This document shows, piece by piece, positions 1 to 10,200 of a DNA stretch of 64,000 nucleotides. Every line of letters begins with the position of its first letter. The stretch's first letter is position 1. The notes below the pieces were generated by a model. That model was not told where the DNA came from, did not search any database, and saw nothing but the letters and a program-made list of their open reading frames with translations. The stretch covers positions 248,001 to 312,000 of the forward strand of contig NW_027185566.1 of the NCBI RefSeq assembly GCF_040183065.1. Direction: 5' to 3'. Origin of the DNA: Periplaneta americana (lineage: Eukaryota; Arthropoda; Insecta; Blattodea; Blattidae). The position numbers were made by a program, and so were the translations under genes.

Positions 1-940
1 TTTTATTTTCGGTAGTTTGATCTATAATCGAATGAAGCTGTTCCTCTAAATGGGGGTCTAGCCCATCTTCAGACTCGGCAGATTTTTTTTGGTGAATTAG
101 GACGAAATAATAATCAATAACGGTGTTAAAGTTAGAAAGGTTATTTTTACTGTCTTGGTACTGGTAATCGTCTGAAAATTGAAAAGAAAAAGGAATAACA
201 GAAACTTCTAACGATATGGGTGAAGTGTCTTTACCGTCTTTATCAGTAGGTTTTATCCACTCTATGGTAGTCACAAAACTCATTTGAATGGGGGTTGCTT
301 CTCTAGGGTTTTGAGAGACCATGTTTTTTAGTTGAGTTTCTGTTTCTTTAGAATAAAGGATACTAGAAGGTTTACCAATAATTGAGCTAGAATTTTCTAG
401 CTCTAAAAAAGGACGAGCTGATTTAGAAACAAAACTGAGATCATATGTTTTATTACTCATATTTCTGTCAAAAATCAACAGAGGAATTTTGGCCTCCTCA
501 ATTAAAACTTTCATTTTCTTATCTTGGTAGGCGAGTCTCTTTCTCATCAAATTTGCATAGTTCAAATAGACTCGTAGTAATTTTGTTACTCTTTTTCCTA
601 AATCTCCATATTCATCAATAGAAGGGAGATTGTTAAGTATTCCTAAAGTCGTTGGAAGATCATTAAAATCAATTTTTTCTGCAAGTTTAAAGTACTGTTT
701 TGTATTGTAAAAAAGGTGATTGACCAGTAAGTATGCATTCAAGAAAATAATGATAAATGCAAAAAAGAAAACTAGAACATTCATTTTCCCTAATACATTT
801 TGCAAATAGGAAGGAATACTTAACCCCAAAATAGCATTATTAAAAAGAATAAAGAAGATAATAGTAATAGTGATAAAAATAATGTTAAAAAGAAGGATAA
901 ATCTAGTTAATAAATGGTTTTTACTAATTTTATCTTTCAT
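1..940 (-). CDS. Membrane-anchored PAS-like sensor protein, partial (C-terminus beyond window)
   Basis: An open frame runs from an ATG at 940 to the left edge with no stop, giving 313 residues of a longer protein. A short N-terminal cytoplasmic stretch is followed by two strongly hydrophobic segments (about residues 10-32 and 52-72). Next come a charged helical linker of HAMP-like length and a soluble region that begins IPLLIFDRN near residue 145 and resembles a PAS fold in its alternating strands and helices. The PAS call is inferred from pattern, not from a diagnostic motif. It starts 11 nt after mltG, with an AGGAT sequence upstream of the ATG, so it is probably the last part of the murI-mltG operon. 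A sensor kinase, cyclase or phosphatase output domain could follow outside the window; none is visible. Confidence 0.7.
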   Translation of the reverse strand, partial: MKDKISKNHLLTRFILLFNIIFITITIIFFILFNNAILGLSIPSYLQNVLGKMNVLVFFFAFIIIFLNAYLLVNHLFYNTKQYFKLAEKIDFNDLPTTLGILNNLPSIDEYGDLGKRVTKLLRVYLNYANLMRKRLAYQDKKMKVLIEEAKIPLLIFDRNMSNKTYDLSFVSKSARPFLELENSSSIIGKPSSILYSKETETQLKNMVSQNPREATPIQMSFVTTIEWIKPTDKDGKDTSPISLEVSVIPFSFQFSDDYQYQDSKNNLSNFNTVIDYYFVLIHQKKSAESEDGLDPHLEEQLHSIIDQTTENK

Positions 941-951
941 ATTATCTTATC

Positions 952-1983
952 CTAGTTTTTTTTCATATACTGGTATTGGATATACTTTTTATAAGCATCC
1001 ATATGATCTTTATAATTGTCGGTGAAAATATGTTCCCCATTACCTTTATAAACAAAAAACAGATAGTTACTCTCTGCTGGATTAAAGGCGGCCTCCAAAG
1101 ATTCTATTCCAGGGTTAGAAATGGGACCAGGAGGAAGACCTGGATTTTTATAGGTATTGTAAGGAGAATCCACCTGAAGATCTTTGAAAAAGACTCGATT
1201 TTTTTTGATTCCTCGCTCTTCAAAAATATAAATAATTGTTGCACAGGATTCTAACCTCATATTTTTTTGAACTCGGTTTAAGAAAACAGAAGCAATTAAA
1301 GGTCTATCTTTTTCCGTTACTGCCTCTTTTTCTATAATGGAGGCTAGTGTGACAATATTTTGGATTTCTTGAGGAGATTTATTCTCTCTTAAAGAACTTG
1401 TTTTTTCCATAAAAGTCTTTATCATGAGCGTAACCATTTCTTGACCAGTAATATGTTTGGGGATATAATAAGTAGATGGGAACAAATATCCTTCTGCTGA
1501 GGTAGCTGGTATTTTAAATTTTTCTAAAATAAAAGGATCGTGAGCTTTCATAACAAAATCATCTGTATTTAAAAAGCCTTGATTTTCTAAACGAGCAGCT
1601 ATTTCCACAATAGAGAATCCTTCAGGAAAAGTTACTTTAACCAACGGAGCAGCACCTGTGTTAAAAAGTTTGAGTATAGTCCAAGTAGACATATTTGGAG
1701 TGATTTCGTATTCCCCCTGTTTTAAAGAAAATCCAAAAATTGTTTGAAGTATTTTAGCAGCCGTATAAGAACGAATGATCCCAGATTTTTCCAAATCTCT
1801 TAATATCATATTGAAAGATTCTCCTTTACCAACAGGATAGGTAATAGTATAATGAGAATCGGATTTACTTGGCATAATAGAATAACCGAACCAACTAATA
1901 AAAACGATTAAGAGTAAGACCAAAGCTTTAATGGCTCCCTGAACAATATGAGGGAGCTGTTTTATTTTTGAGAGGAGAGACAT
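952..1983 (-). CDS. mltG: Endolytic murein transglycosylase MltG
   Basis: Encodes a 343-residue YceG/MltG-family lytic transglycosylase, which cuts nascent glycan strands at the outer face of the inner membrane and so sets glycan length. One transmembrane helix lies at about residues 17-37. A LysM-like region follows, then the catalytic domain with the family signature around ASIIEKEA (catalytic Glu by family knowledge, near residue 218) and the C-terminal block YNTY...GLPPGPISNPG. The usual L-Q-S-D-P-T segment reads LESCAT here, a modest divergence. The start lies 22 nt inside the 3' end of pyrG, so the two are probably translationally coupled. Length is normal for the family. Confidence 0.93.
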   Translation of the reverse strand: MSLLSKIKQLPHIVQGAIKALVLLLIVFISWFGYSIMPSKSDSHYTITYPVGKGESFNMILRDLEKSGIIRSYTAAKILQTIFGFSLKQGEYEITPNMSTWTILKLFNTGAAPLVKVTFPEGFSIVEIAARLENQGFLNTDDFVMKAHDPFILEKFKIPATSAEGYLFPSTYYIPKHITGQEMVTLMIKTFMEKTSSLRENKSPQEIQNIVTLASIIEKEAVTEKDRPLIASVFLNRVQKNMRLESCATIIYIFEERGIKKNRVFFKDLQVDSPYNTYKNPGLPPGPISNPGIESLEAAFNPAESNYLFFVYKGNGEHIFTDNYKDHMDAYKKYIQYQYMKKN

Positions 1984-3563
1984 GCTTTAATAAATCCTCC
2001 AAACAACGGATGGGGCTGGTAAGGTTTAGAAATAAGTTCTGGATGAAACTGCACTCCAATGGCCCAAGGATGATCTGGTAATTCAATAGTTTCTACTAGA
2101 AAATTATCGTACATTCCACTAATAATTAGACCATGTTCCTGCATAGATTGTAAAAATTGATTATTAAATTCGAAACGATGCCGGTGCCTTTCTTGGATTT
2201 CATCTTTTTTATAGAGGGAATGAATCAAAGTACCAGGTTTTAACTGAGCCTTATATGTTCCTAATCTCATTGTACCGCCGAGTTGATGTTGCATTTTTTG
2301 ATTTTCCATTAAGGATATTACCAACTCTGGAGATTGTGGATTAATTTCCTCTGAAGTGGCTTGGGTTAGACCTAAAATATTTCTAGCGTATTCTATACAC
2401 ATCATTTGCATTCCGTAACAAATTCCAAAAAGAGGCTTATGGTTAATTCTTGCCCATTGAACAACTTGAATCATGGACTCCACACCGCGTTCCCCAAATC
2501 CACCTGGGATAATGATACCATCTACTTGATGTAAATTATCTAGAATAACTTCATCTGCCTCTATTTTTTGAACATGAATGACCGTATTATTTGCAATACC
2601 CCCGTGAATAATAGCTTCGTATAGACTTTTATAAGCGTCTTCTAATTTGGTGTACTTACCAATAACGGCAATGTTGACACTATGTTCTGGCTTTTTTAGA
2701 ATAGAAATAATCTTTTCCCAAGAACTAATATCTGGGTTCTTTTGCTGTCCAATGCCTAGTTTTTTTACAACAGCGGCATCAATTCCCGCTAAATGGTAAG
2801 TAATAGGTAATTCGTAAAGTGAAACCTGAGCATCTAGGGCTTCCAAGACATCTTCTTTGTCAATATTGCAAAATAGGGCAATTTTTTCTTTTGCCTCGTC
2901 AGACAAAGCCTGAGATGCTCTACAGACAATAATATCTGGTTGTAATCCAATGGATCTTAAGTCTCTTACACTATGTTGTGTGGGTTTGGTTTTTGCTTCT
3001 CCAGCACCGACAATAGGAACAAGTGTTAAATGCATAATAATGACATTTTCTTTTCCTACATCTTTTCTGAACTGTCTGATAGCCTCTAAGTAAGGGTAAC
3101 TTTCGATATCACCCACGGTACCACCAATTTCTATAATAACCACATCACATTGTTGATTGGCTGCAAAGGTACGAATTCTGTGTTTAATTTCATCTGTAAT
3201 ATGGGGGATTACTTGTACAGTTTGCCCTAAATAGTCCCCACGGCGTTCTTTACGAATTACCTCTTGATAAACTTTACCAGTAGTTACACTACTAGATTCT
3301 TTTACTTTGAAGTTGGTAAATCTTTCATAGTTTCCTAAATCTAAATCAGTTTCTGCACCATCTTCCGTAACAAAAACTTCTCCGTGTTGATAAGGAGACA
3401 TTGTTCCAGCATCTACATTGATGTAAGGATCCATTTTTTGAAAAGCAATTTTGAGTCCTCGTAGTTCCAAAAGAGAACCCAATGAGGAGGCAACAATTCC
3501 CTTTCCTAAAGAAGAAGAGACCCCTCCAGAGACAAATATATATTTACAATGATCTATTGACAT
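1962..3563 (-). CDS. pyrG: CTP synthase
   Basis: A 533-residue CTP synthase that makes CTP from UTP, ATP and glutamine in the cytoplasm. The N-terminal synthetase domain begins with the P-loop-like GGVSSSLGKG and carries the DPYINVDAGTM segment. The C-terminal class I glutamine amidotransferase domain has the nucleophile motif GICYGMQ (Cys near residue 381) and the His-Glu pair in VQFHPE. Length matches the family. The ATG shares one base with the stop codon of gpmI (TAATG) and has an AAGGAG ribosome site within the gpmI tail, so it is cotranslated with the upstream glycolytic gene. Confidence 0.98.
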   Translation of the reverse strand: MSIDHCKYIFVSGGVSSSLGKGIVASSLGSLLELRGLKIAFQKMDPYINVDAGTMSPYQHGEVFVTEDGAETDLDLGNYERFTNFKVKESSSVTTGKVYQEVIRKERRGDYLGQTVQVIPHITDEIKHRIRTFAANQQCDVVIIEIGGTVGDIESYPYLEAIRQFRKDVGKENVIIMHLTLVPIVGAGEAKTKPTQHSVRDLRSIGLQPDIIVCRASQALSDEAKEKIALFCNIDKEDVLEALDAQVSLYELPITYHLAGIDAAVVKKLGIGQQKNPDISSWEKIISILKKPEHSVNIAVIGKYTKLEDAYKSLYEAIIHGGIANNTVIHVQKIEADEVILDNLHQVDGIIIPGGFGERGVESMIQVVQWARINHKPLFGICYGMQMMCIEYARNILGLTQATSEEINPQSPELVISLMENQKMQHQLGGTMRLGTYKAQLKPGTLIHSLYKKDEIQERHRHRFEFNNQFLQSMQEHGLIISGMYDNFLVETIELPDHPWAIGVQFHPELISKPYQPHPLFGGFIKACLSSQK

Positions 3564-5110
3564 TAAATACTCCTTAACAAGGAATTTCCAGTCATTTCTT
3601 GAGGTTTTGGAATTCCGAACAAATACAAAATAGTCGGTGCCAAATCAGCAAGTATTCCATTTTGAATTTCCCATGTCTGTTTAAATTTACTCAAAGATGG
3701 GACAAAAATGAAAGGAACTGGTGAAAAAGTATGAGTTTTGCAAGGGTTCCCAAATGAATCTATCATTTGTTCAGCATTGCCGTGATCTGCAGTAATTAAA
3801 ATGTCAAAATCCTGTTTTTGTAGAGTATCTAGTAAAATTCGTAAACACGCATCTACGGTTTCTAGAGCTTTGATAACGGCATCTAACTTTCCAGAGTGTC
3901 CTACCATATCTGGGTTGGCGTAATTTAAAAGTAAGAACTGAATATTCTCTTCTTGAATTTTTTGAACAACACTTTGAGTCAATTCTTTGGCACTCATTTG
4001 TGGAGCTAAATCATAAGTTTCCACTTTTAGAGAAGGGGTTAATATCCTGTGTTCTAGTGAATAAGGTTCTTCCTTCATAGCATTAAAAAAGAAAGTGACA
4101 TGGGCATATTTCTCCGTTTCGGCAGCACGAAGTTGTGATATTTTATTTTCCTGCAATACTTCACCCAAAGTCTGAGAGAGTTCCTGCTGTTTAAAAGCAA
4201 TAGGGAATGTAAAATCTCTATGATACTCGGTAAGAGTGGTTAAAAAAATAGACAAAGGAGGGTGAGGGAAGTCATTAAAATGAGTCAACCCTAAGGCTTG
4301 AGAAATCTGTCGCACACGGTCTGGTCTAAAATTGAACAGGATAACACTATCTCCATTTTGGACTAAACCTACTGGAGTTTTGACAGAATCTACTATAACC
4401 CGTGGTTTTAAAAATTCATCTGTTTCTCCTTGTTCATAAGCGTCTTGTATAGCTTTGGAAGCAGAATGTACTTCTATCCCTTCGCCCAAAACTATAGAAT
4501 TATAGAATTTTTGGGTTCTATCATAGTTTTTATCCCGATCCATACCATAAAATCGTCCAGCCACAGATGCAATTTTACCTATACCCAAAGCTTTTAGAAA
4601 AGCCTCTAATTCAGTAATATCATCTAATGCTACTCTCATAGCGGTGTCTCTTCCATCTAACAAACTATGAATGTATACCTTTTCCAGCCCCACTTGTTTA
4701 GCCATTTCTAGCAGTGCGTATAAGTGTGTTATACTACTATGTACCCCCCCGTGGGAAACTAAACCTAAAAGATGAAGACTTTTACCCTCATTTTTAGCTT
4801 TTAACATAGCTTCTAATAAGGCTGGATTTTTAAAGAACTCTCCATTGAGAATACTATTATCAATTTGAGTTAAACTTTGAAAAACAATACGTCCAGCACC
4901 AATATTTAAATGCCCTACTTCAGAATTACCCATCTGCTTTGGTGGAAGCCCAACAGATAATCCTTTTGCTAAAAGTTCAGAATGTGGATATTTTTTCCAT
5001 AAGGTATTAAAAGTGGGCATTTTTGCTTGTTTTACGGCGTTTCCTGTTACTTGTTCGGATAATCCGAGACCATCCAAGATGATCAAGGCCACTTTATTTG
5101 TGTTTTGCAT
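3563..5110 (-). CDS. gpmI: 2,3-bisphosphoglycerate-independent phosphoglycerate mutase
   Basis: A 515-residue cofactor-independent phosphoglycerate mutase interconverting 3- and 2-phosphoglycerate in glycolysis and gluconeogenesis. It belongs to the alkaline phosphatase superfamily. Visible hallmarks are LIILDGLG at the N-terminus (metal-binding Asp), the phospho-acceptor serine in MGNSEVGH (Ser63), HSLLDGRDT, GRFYGMDRD, FNFRPDR and the C-terminal ITADHGNAE metal site. Full length for the family, with all catalytic segments present. It begins 4 nt after the SurA-like gene ends and overlaps pyrG by one base. Confidence 0.98.
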   Translation of the reverse strand: MQNTNKVALIILDGLGLSEQVTGNAVKQAKMPTFNTLWKKYPHSELLAKGLSVGLPPKQMGNSEVGHLNIGAGRIVFQSLTQIDNSILNGEFFKNPALLEAMLKAKNEGKSLHLLGLVSHGGVHSSITHLYALLEMAKQVGLEKVYIHSLLDGRDTAMRVALDDITELEAFLKALGIGKIASVAGRFYGMDRDKNYDRTQKFYNSIVLGEGIEVHSASKAIQDAYEQGETDEFLKPRVIVDSVKTPVGLVQNGDSVILFNFRPDRVRQISQALGLTHFNDFPHPPLSIFLTTLTEYHRDFTFPIAFKQQELSQTLGEVLQENKISQLRAAETEKYAHVTFFFNAMKEEPYSLEHRILTPSLKVETYDLAPQMSAKELTQSVVQKIQEENIQFLLLNYANPDMVGHSGKLDAVIKALETVDACLRILLDTLQKQDFDILITADHGNAEQMIDSFGNPCKTHTFSPVPFIFVPSLSKFKQTWEIQNGILADLAPTILYLFGIPKPQEMTGNSLLRSI

Positions 5111-5114
5111 AAGA

Positions 5115-6263
5115 TTATTGTCCCATAATTTCTACGTCAAAACTGTGTAGATTGTCTTGTAAAAAAGAGCGGAAAAGAATGTCTCCTTTCGTATCGTAAA
5201 TGATATTGATAATTTTTTGTTTGATTTCTGGGGTGGTTACAGGTTTTATTTCACCTTCATCTTTTTGTTTTGCAAAAACCAAACGGATAAAACCATCCTG
5301 ATCAAGAACATGAGATATTCCACCTGCTTTTAGATTAAAAAGTTCTTTGTATTCTGGAAAATCCTCATTAACGAGTGTCTCGTCCAGTGGACCTACTACA
5401 TTGGTATTTTTTAAATGTGGAGAAGAATATTTTTGAATAGCAGAAACAAAAAGTCTTTCTTTTCTACCTAATTCAGGCTCTCTGTTAATGGAATCTTTTA
5501 CTCTCTCTAAGGCTTTGATAAGTTGGTCTTTTTTAGCTTTATTCACAGGCTCAACAGCGGTGATATTCATCACATAAAGCTGAGCTGGAGATTGAAAGAT
5601 TTTTGGATCAGAAAGCAAAACCTGTTTATAAAGGAGTAATATCTCATCTTCTCTGGGAGAAAACATTTTGTCAAGAAAATCTTGTTGTAAGGCATAAACA
5701 AATCCCTTTTCTCTCAGAATCTGATAGTAAAAAAACTGTCTGATATCTGTTTGGGTTAAATTACCTGCAGGATCAATTTTCAGCACACTTTCGGCTAAAG
5801 ATTGAGAGTGTGTATTGTTATTGAGAAATTCAATCCTTGTGTCCATTTCATTTCTTGTTGGCAGTAAATTATACAGATTATTAGATTTAGCATAAGCTTC
5901 CAAACCTAAAATTAATGTCATCTCCTTTTGAACATCTTCTAGAGTATTTAATTTACTCAAAAATGATGATAATTTTCTTAGAGCAAAAAAGATAGAGAGT
6001 TGTCTTTCTGTGAGAATCAAATTATTAACCCTAATTTTCACACGATCCGCTAACACAACGATACCTTGGTTTGAGTTTATGTCCTGTTCGGGCTTTTTTT
6101 CTACAACAGAAGCATCTTTTGGATCTGGGGCTTTTTCTGTATCTTGTGTATCTTCAGAAGGAGGAAGTAGAACTTCCTCACTTCCGAAAAACTCTCCTTG
6201 AGAAAAACTAACTTGAGGTACAGAAAATGCTACAAGTAACAGTCCTATACAAAGTTTTTTCAT
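5115..6263 (-). CDS. SurA-like periplasmic chaperone / peptidyl-prolyl isomerase-like protein
   Basis: A 382-residue exported protein. The N-terminus is a signal peptide (MKK, then a hydrophobic stretch ending near SFSQ). An acidic, proline-rich low-complexity linker spans about residues 23-65. The segment starting at VLADRVKIRVNNLILTERQL looks like the N-terminal chaperone helices of SurA-family proteins, where the first strand-helix unit reads along the lines of A-x-V-N-x-x-x-I-T. The C-terminal third has a weak parvulin-like pattern (LFNLKAGGISHVLDQDGF) without clear active-site residues. The likely role is escorting outer-membrane proteins through the periplasm. It overlaps murI by 4 nt. 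The family is a reasonable call; isomerase activity is doubtful. Confidence 0.65.
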   Translation of the reverse strand: MKKLCIGLLLVAFSVPQVSFSQGEFFGSEEVLLPPSEDTQDTEKAPDPKDASVVEKKPEQDINSNQGIVVLADRVKIRVNNLILTERQLSIFFALRKLSSFLSKLNTLEDVQKEMTLILGLEAYAKSNNLYNLLPTRNEMDTRIEFLNNNTHSQSLAESVLKIDPAGNLTQTDIRQFFYYQILREKGFVYALQQDFLDKMFSPREDEILLLYKQVLLSDPKIFQSPAQLYVMNITAVEPVNKAKKDQLIKALERVKDSINREPELGRKERLFVSAIQKYSSPHLKNTNVVGPLDETLVNEDFPEYKELFNLKAGGISHVLDQDGFIRLVFAKQKDEGEIKPVTTPEIKQKIINIIYDTKGDILFRSFLQDNLHSFDVEIMGQ

Positions 6264-7063
6264 AATGGAACTTCACTTAACTCTACCGTAAGATTTGGAT
6301 TTTCAAAGGTTTCTCGAGCCATTTTTTCAAAAATATCACTATTTTTTGATGCGAGGACTCGATAAACTGGGGTTGCATCATTAGTCAAGTGATGAGTTTC
6401 TAGATAGCTTTTTAGATCTTGAACAACAGGTGTACTGGTATTTGTAAACTGGGCTTGAGGAATTTTTTTCTTGAGAATGTCTTCTAAATAATAAAAGTGG
6501 GTACATGCTAGAAGTACTTGATTACTTGGAGCATTTTGGATCTCAGGAAGATATTTTTGAATTCCTTCTTCCATTTCTTTGGAATCTAGTGGTACACTTT
6601 CTACTAAAGAAGCCCATTCTATAGCTGCAATTCCTTTAATTTGAGCATTTGGAAAACTTTCGGAAAGTTTCTTTTCGTAAACGCGGCTGTCAATAGTGGC
6701 TTGAGTTGCCAAAATGGTAAAAAGTTTTGCACTCGTATTATGTGATTTTAAGTAGTCAACCATAGATGTAATGACATTGAAAATAGGAATTTTGATGTGA
6801 GAAAAAGCCTCAGGATGGTTTAATATAACGGTGGAAGCCGTATTACAGGCAATAATAATAGCTTTGCAACCCAATTTTTCTAAATGTGTACAAATAGCAC
6901 TCACTCTCTGAGTCAAAAACTCTTGCGTTTTTTGACCATAAGGCATATACAAAAGATCTCCATAACTGATGATGGATTCCTTTGGAAGACTGCGACGAAC
7001 TTCTATACAAGTAGAAAGTCCACCCACTCCGGAGTCCATAATTCCAATAGGTTTGCTGTTCAT
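6260..7063 (-). CDS. murI: Glutamate racemase
   Basis: Makes D-glutamate for peptidoglycan. The 267-residue protein has the N-terminal IMDSGVGG signature and both catalytic cysteines: one in ACNTAST and one in LLACTHFYYL (usually G-C-T-H-Y-P-x-L, so slightly diverged). I chose the ATG at 7063 because GGAG lies five bases upstream and the residue just inside starts the conserved domain. A longer in-frame reading up to 7150 would add an AT-rich tail with no family match. First gene of the leftmost minus-strand operon, divergent from the RND genes. Confidence 0.95.
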   Translation of the reverse strand: MNSKPIGIMDSGVGGLSTCIEVRRSLPKESIISYGDLLYMPYGQKTQEFLTQRVSAICTHLEKLGCKAIIIACNTASTVILNHPEAFSHIKIPIFNVITSMVDYLKSHNTSAKLFTILATQATIDSRVYEKKLSESFPNAQIKGIAAIEWASLVESVPLDSKEMEEGIQKYLPEIQNAPSNQVLLACTHFYYLEDILKKKIPQAQFTNTSTPVVQDLKSYLETHHLTNDATPVYRVLASKNSDIFEKMARETFENPNLTVELSEVPL

Positions 7064-7168
7064 AGTGTCTCCATAATAACAAATATTAGTAATAAATACT
7101 TCATAAAAAGATAATAGTTTTACAGAAAAATAAAAATAAAAGAAAATCAATAAAAAAATAATAATTCA

Positions 7169-7196
7169 TTGGAAATAGGGAAAAAAAAATTATATT
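7169..7196 (+). promoter_or_regulatory. Candidate sigma70-type promoter for the RND operon
   Basis: TTGGAA at 7169-7174 and TATATT at 7191-7196 are separated by 16 bases that include a run of nine A. It sits about 60 nt before the RND start codon at 7257, which has a good AAGGAG ribosome site. The surrounding 193-bp gap between murI and the RND gene is very AT-rich, so chance matches are likely and another start could be used. Confidence 0.4.
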
Positions 7197-7256
7197 TTAG
7201 ACGATCTTATATGTTATATATTTACACTATATGTTGAGTTTTAAGAAGGAGTACGT

Positions 7257-10200
7257 ATGGCACAAAATGATCGTGATATTAATATTGATAAGGGTATAGT
7301 GAGCTATTTTGTGAACAGACCATTGTTGGTAAATATTTTTCTAATTATGGTGTTTCTCACTGGAGGTATGGCATTTTTACAAATGCAAAGAGATCAGTTC
7401 CCAGAAATAGATATGAAAAGATCTATTGTAATGACTTCTTATCCTGGTGCTTCCGCCGAAGATGTAGAATTAAAGGTTACAAAAATTATAGAAGATAGGG
7501 TGCGAACAATCTCTAATATCAAGAGATTTTATTCTACTTCTATATCCAATACTTCTATTGTTGTCGTGGATTTTGTCGTGGATCTTAACAAGATAGATGC
7601 TCAGAAGGCCAAGGCGGATTTACGAGCAGAAGTTAAAAATGCCGAGAGTTCTTTACCTACTAGTGCAGGAAAGCCTTCTGTTACGGATATTGATCCCACT
7701 TCTTCACCAATTGTTTACTATATGTTATTTTCCGATCATCTTTCAAATCAGCAACTCAGAGAAGCTGCTTTGGAATTGGAGAATTCTTTCAGAGGAGTGG
7801 AGGGAATTAAAGACATTACTAAAGTTGGTTTTAGGAATAAAGAATATCAAGTTTTAGCAGATACTCAAAAAATGGATGCAGAGAGAATTACTTTGAGTAC
7901 TATCAATACAGCTATTGCCAACTATAATATTAGGAATGGTGGTGGAAGCATAGATGAAGAGTATAGAAATAGGAATATTGTTACAGAAAGTTTATTTGGA
8001 AGTGTGAAAGATGTTGCTAATTTGACTCTTCGTGAAAACTTTGCAGGGGAAAATGTTAAAGTTAAACAAATTGGAGAAGTGAACGCAGGATTTGCTCCTT
8101 CTACCAGATATGCTCGTTCCGAAAGATCTAATGGTATTTTGTTACAAGTACAAAAAAAACAAACCTCAGATATTATTACTACTGTAGATGCTTTAGATGC
8201 TACGCTTAACAAAACGCAGGCTTATTTTAAAGAAAAGTATGGTGCTCAACTCAATATTGTTAAAACGTATGATACTACTGTGGATATCCGCGATATGCTT
8301 TCTATTACTTGGGAAAACGGTTGGGTTGGATTTGTTTTGGTCTATTTGATCATGTGGGCTTTTTTAGATATGAGAACGGCGTGGTGGGCTGCCTTTAATA
8401 TTCCTGTTTCCATGTTTATGACTTTTCTTTGGATTTATTCTCAATATGGTTATGGATTTAATATGATTACTATGTTTGGGCTTATAACGGTTATTGGAAT
8501 TGTGGTTGACCAAGGGATTGTTGTTGCTGAAAACATATATCAAAAAATAGAACAAGGCTTGGATCCTAAGCGGGCGACCATTGTAGGAACAAATCAAATT
8601 GCTAGGGCGATTTTGGCAGCAGTTGCGATTACGATTGCGGCTTTTATACCACTGTTGTTACTTGGTGATATGATAGGACAATTTTTGAGAGCTTTGCCAA
8701 CTGTTGTTGTTGTTGCTTTAATTGCTTCTACTATTGAGGTCTTTATATCTCTTCCTTCACATATCTGGAAATCAGCGGAGAAAAAGATTGCCAAAGAACT
8801 TAAGAAAGGCAAAAATAAAAATAAGGGAGCATCTGAATCTCATGCCAGTTCTATGGGCTGGTTTTCTGATGGCTATAAAGGATGTTTAAGATTTATTTTG
8901 AAGTACCGTTATTTAACTATTTTAGTTTCCTTAGGGCTTCTTTATAGTTCTTTAATTGTGGCTAAACACTTGCCTTTTATTTTTTTCTCAGATGAAGAGG
9001 GGACAACTATTAATGCCACATTTCAGGCTCCTCAAGGCTACACGCTCGATCAAACTTATCGTTTGATGAAAGAAGTAGAAAACCAAGTGATAGAAGAAAT
9101 TCCTTATGGTAAGGAACTCAGAACGTTAACTACTCAAGTGGGTATTAGGAAAGATGATCCTATGAGCCCTGCCCCAGCGGAGCCTAATACTGCGTTTATA
9201 CAAATTTTACTGACACCTTTTAGTGAGAGATCAAGAAATGTAGTAAGTATTGCTAACGCTCTGCGTAAAAGACTTGCTGAGGATAAATTTATTTCTAGCA
9301 ATTTTGAAGATATGACAATCAGTGCAGAAGCTTCTGGTCCACCATCGGATGCCGATTTTCAATGGAGAATTTCGACTGACAATAGAAAACTTTTAAAAGA
9401 AGTCACAGATGATATGGAGGCTTTTGTTAAGAGTATAAAAGGTGTTTATGGAGTAGATAACTCTTCCAAAAGAGTTCAGACTAAACTTCAAGTTCATATG
9501 AGAGATGATATGATGAATCGCTTGGGAGTGAACCCTTCTGTTGTTTCTAGTACAATTTTAACTGCTTATGATGGATCTCTTTCCGCAAATTATATTCCAG
9601 ATATCTCCGATCCTACTTATGTCCGTTTATCTTTAGCTGAGAAGTATCAAAGAAGCCAAAATGAGCTTCCCAACTTATTGATCCCAGCTACTAGAAACCA
9701 AGTTCGTTTGAAGCAGGTTGCCGATATTAAAGAGGAAATTGTGCCTTATATGTATCGTCATTATAATGGTCGGTTGTCTTATACTCTTAATGGATTTGTT
9801 GATAAAACAGTTAATACTCCCTTAAAGGTAGATGAAGCTATTCGAAAAGTTTTCTTGAAAAAGTATGCTAATATGCCTAATCTTTGGATTACTCAATCTG
9901 GGGAAGGTGAAACTATGAGTATTGCCTTTGCTGGTACATCAAAAGCTCTAATAGTAGCTCTGATTGCCATTCTTGTGATTCTATTGTTAACGTTGAATTC
10001 ATTTGCACAGTCGATGTTTTTAATTTTTGTTATTCCATTTTCTTTGATTGGGGTATTTTATGGATTTTATTTTCAAGGTTCTCCACTAGGTTTTTTTGCG
10101 ATGGTTGGAGTTTTGGGACTAGCTGGGGTTGTTGTTAATCATGCGGTTGTACTTGTTGATATTATTAATCATAGATTTAATGCCTTTCATATCAATAAGG

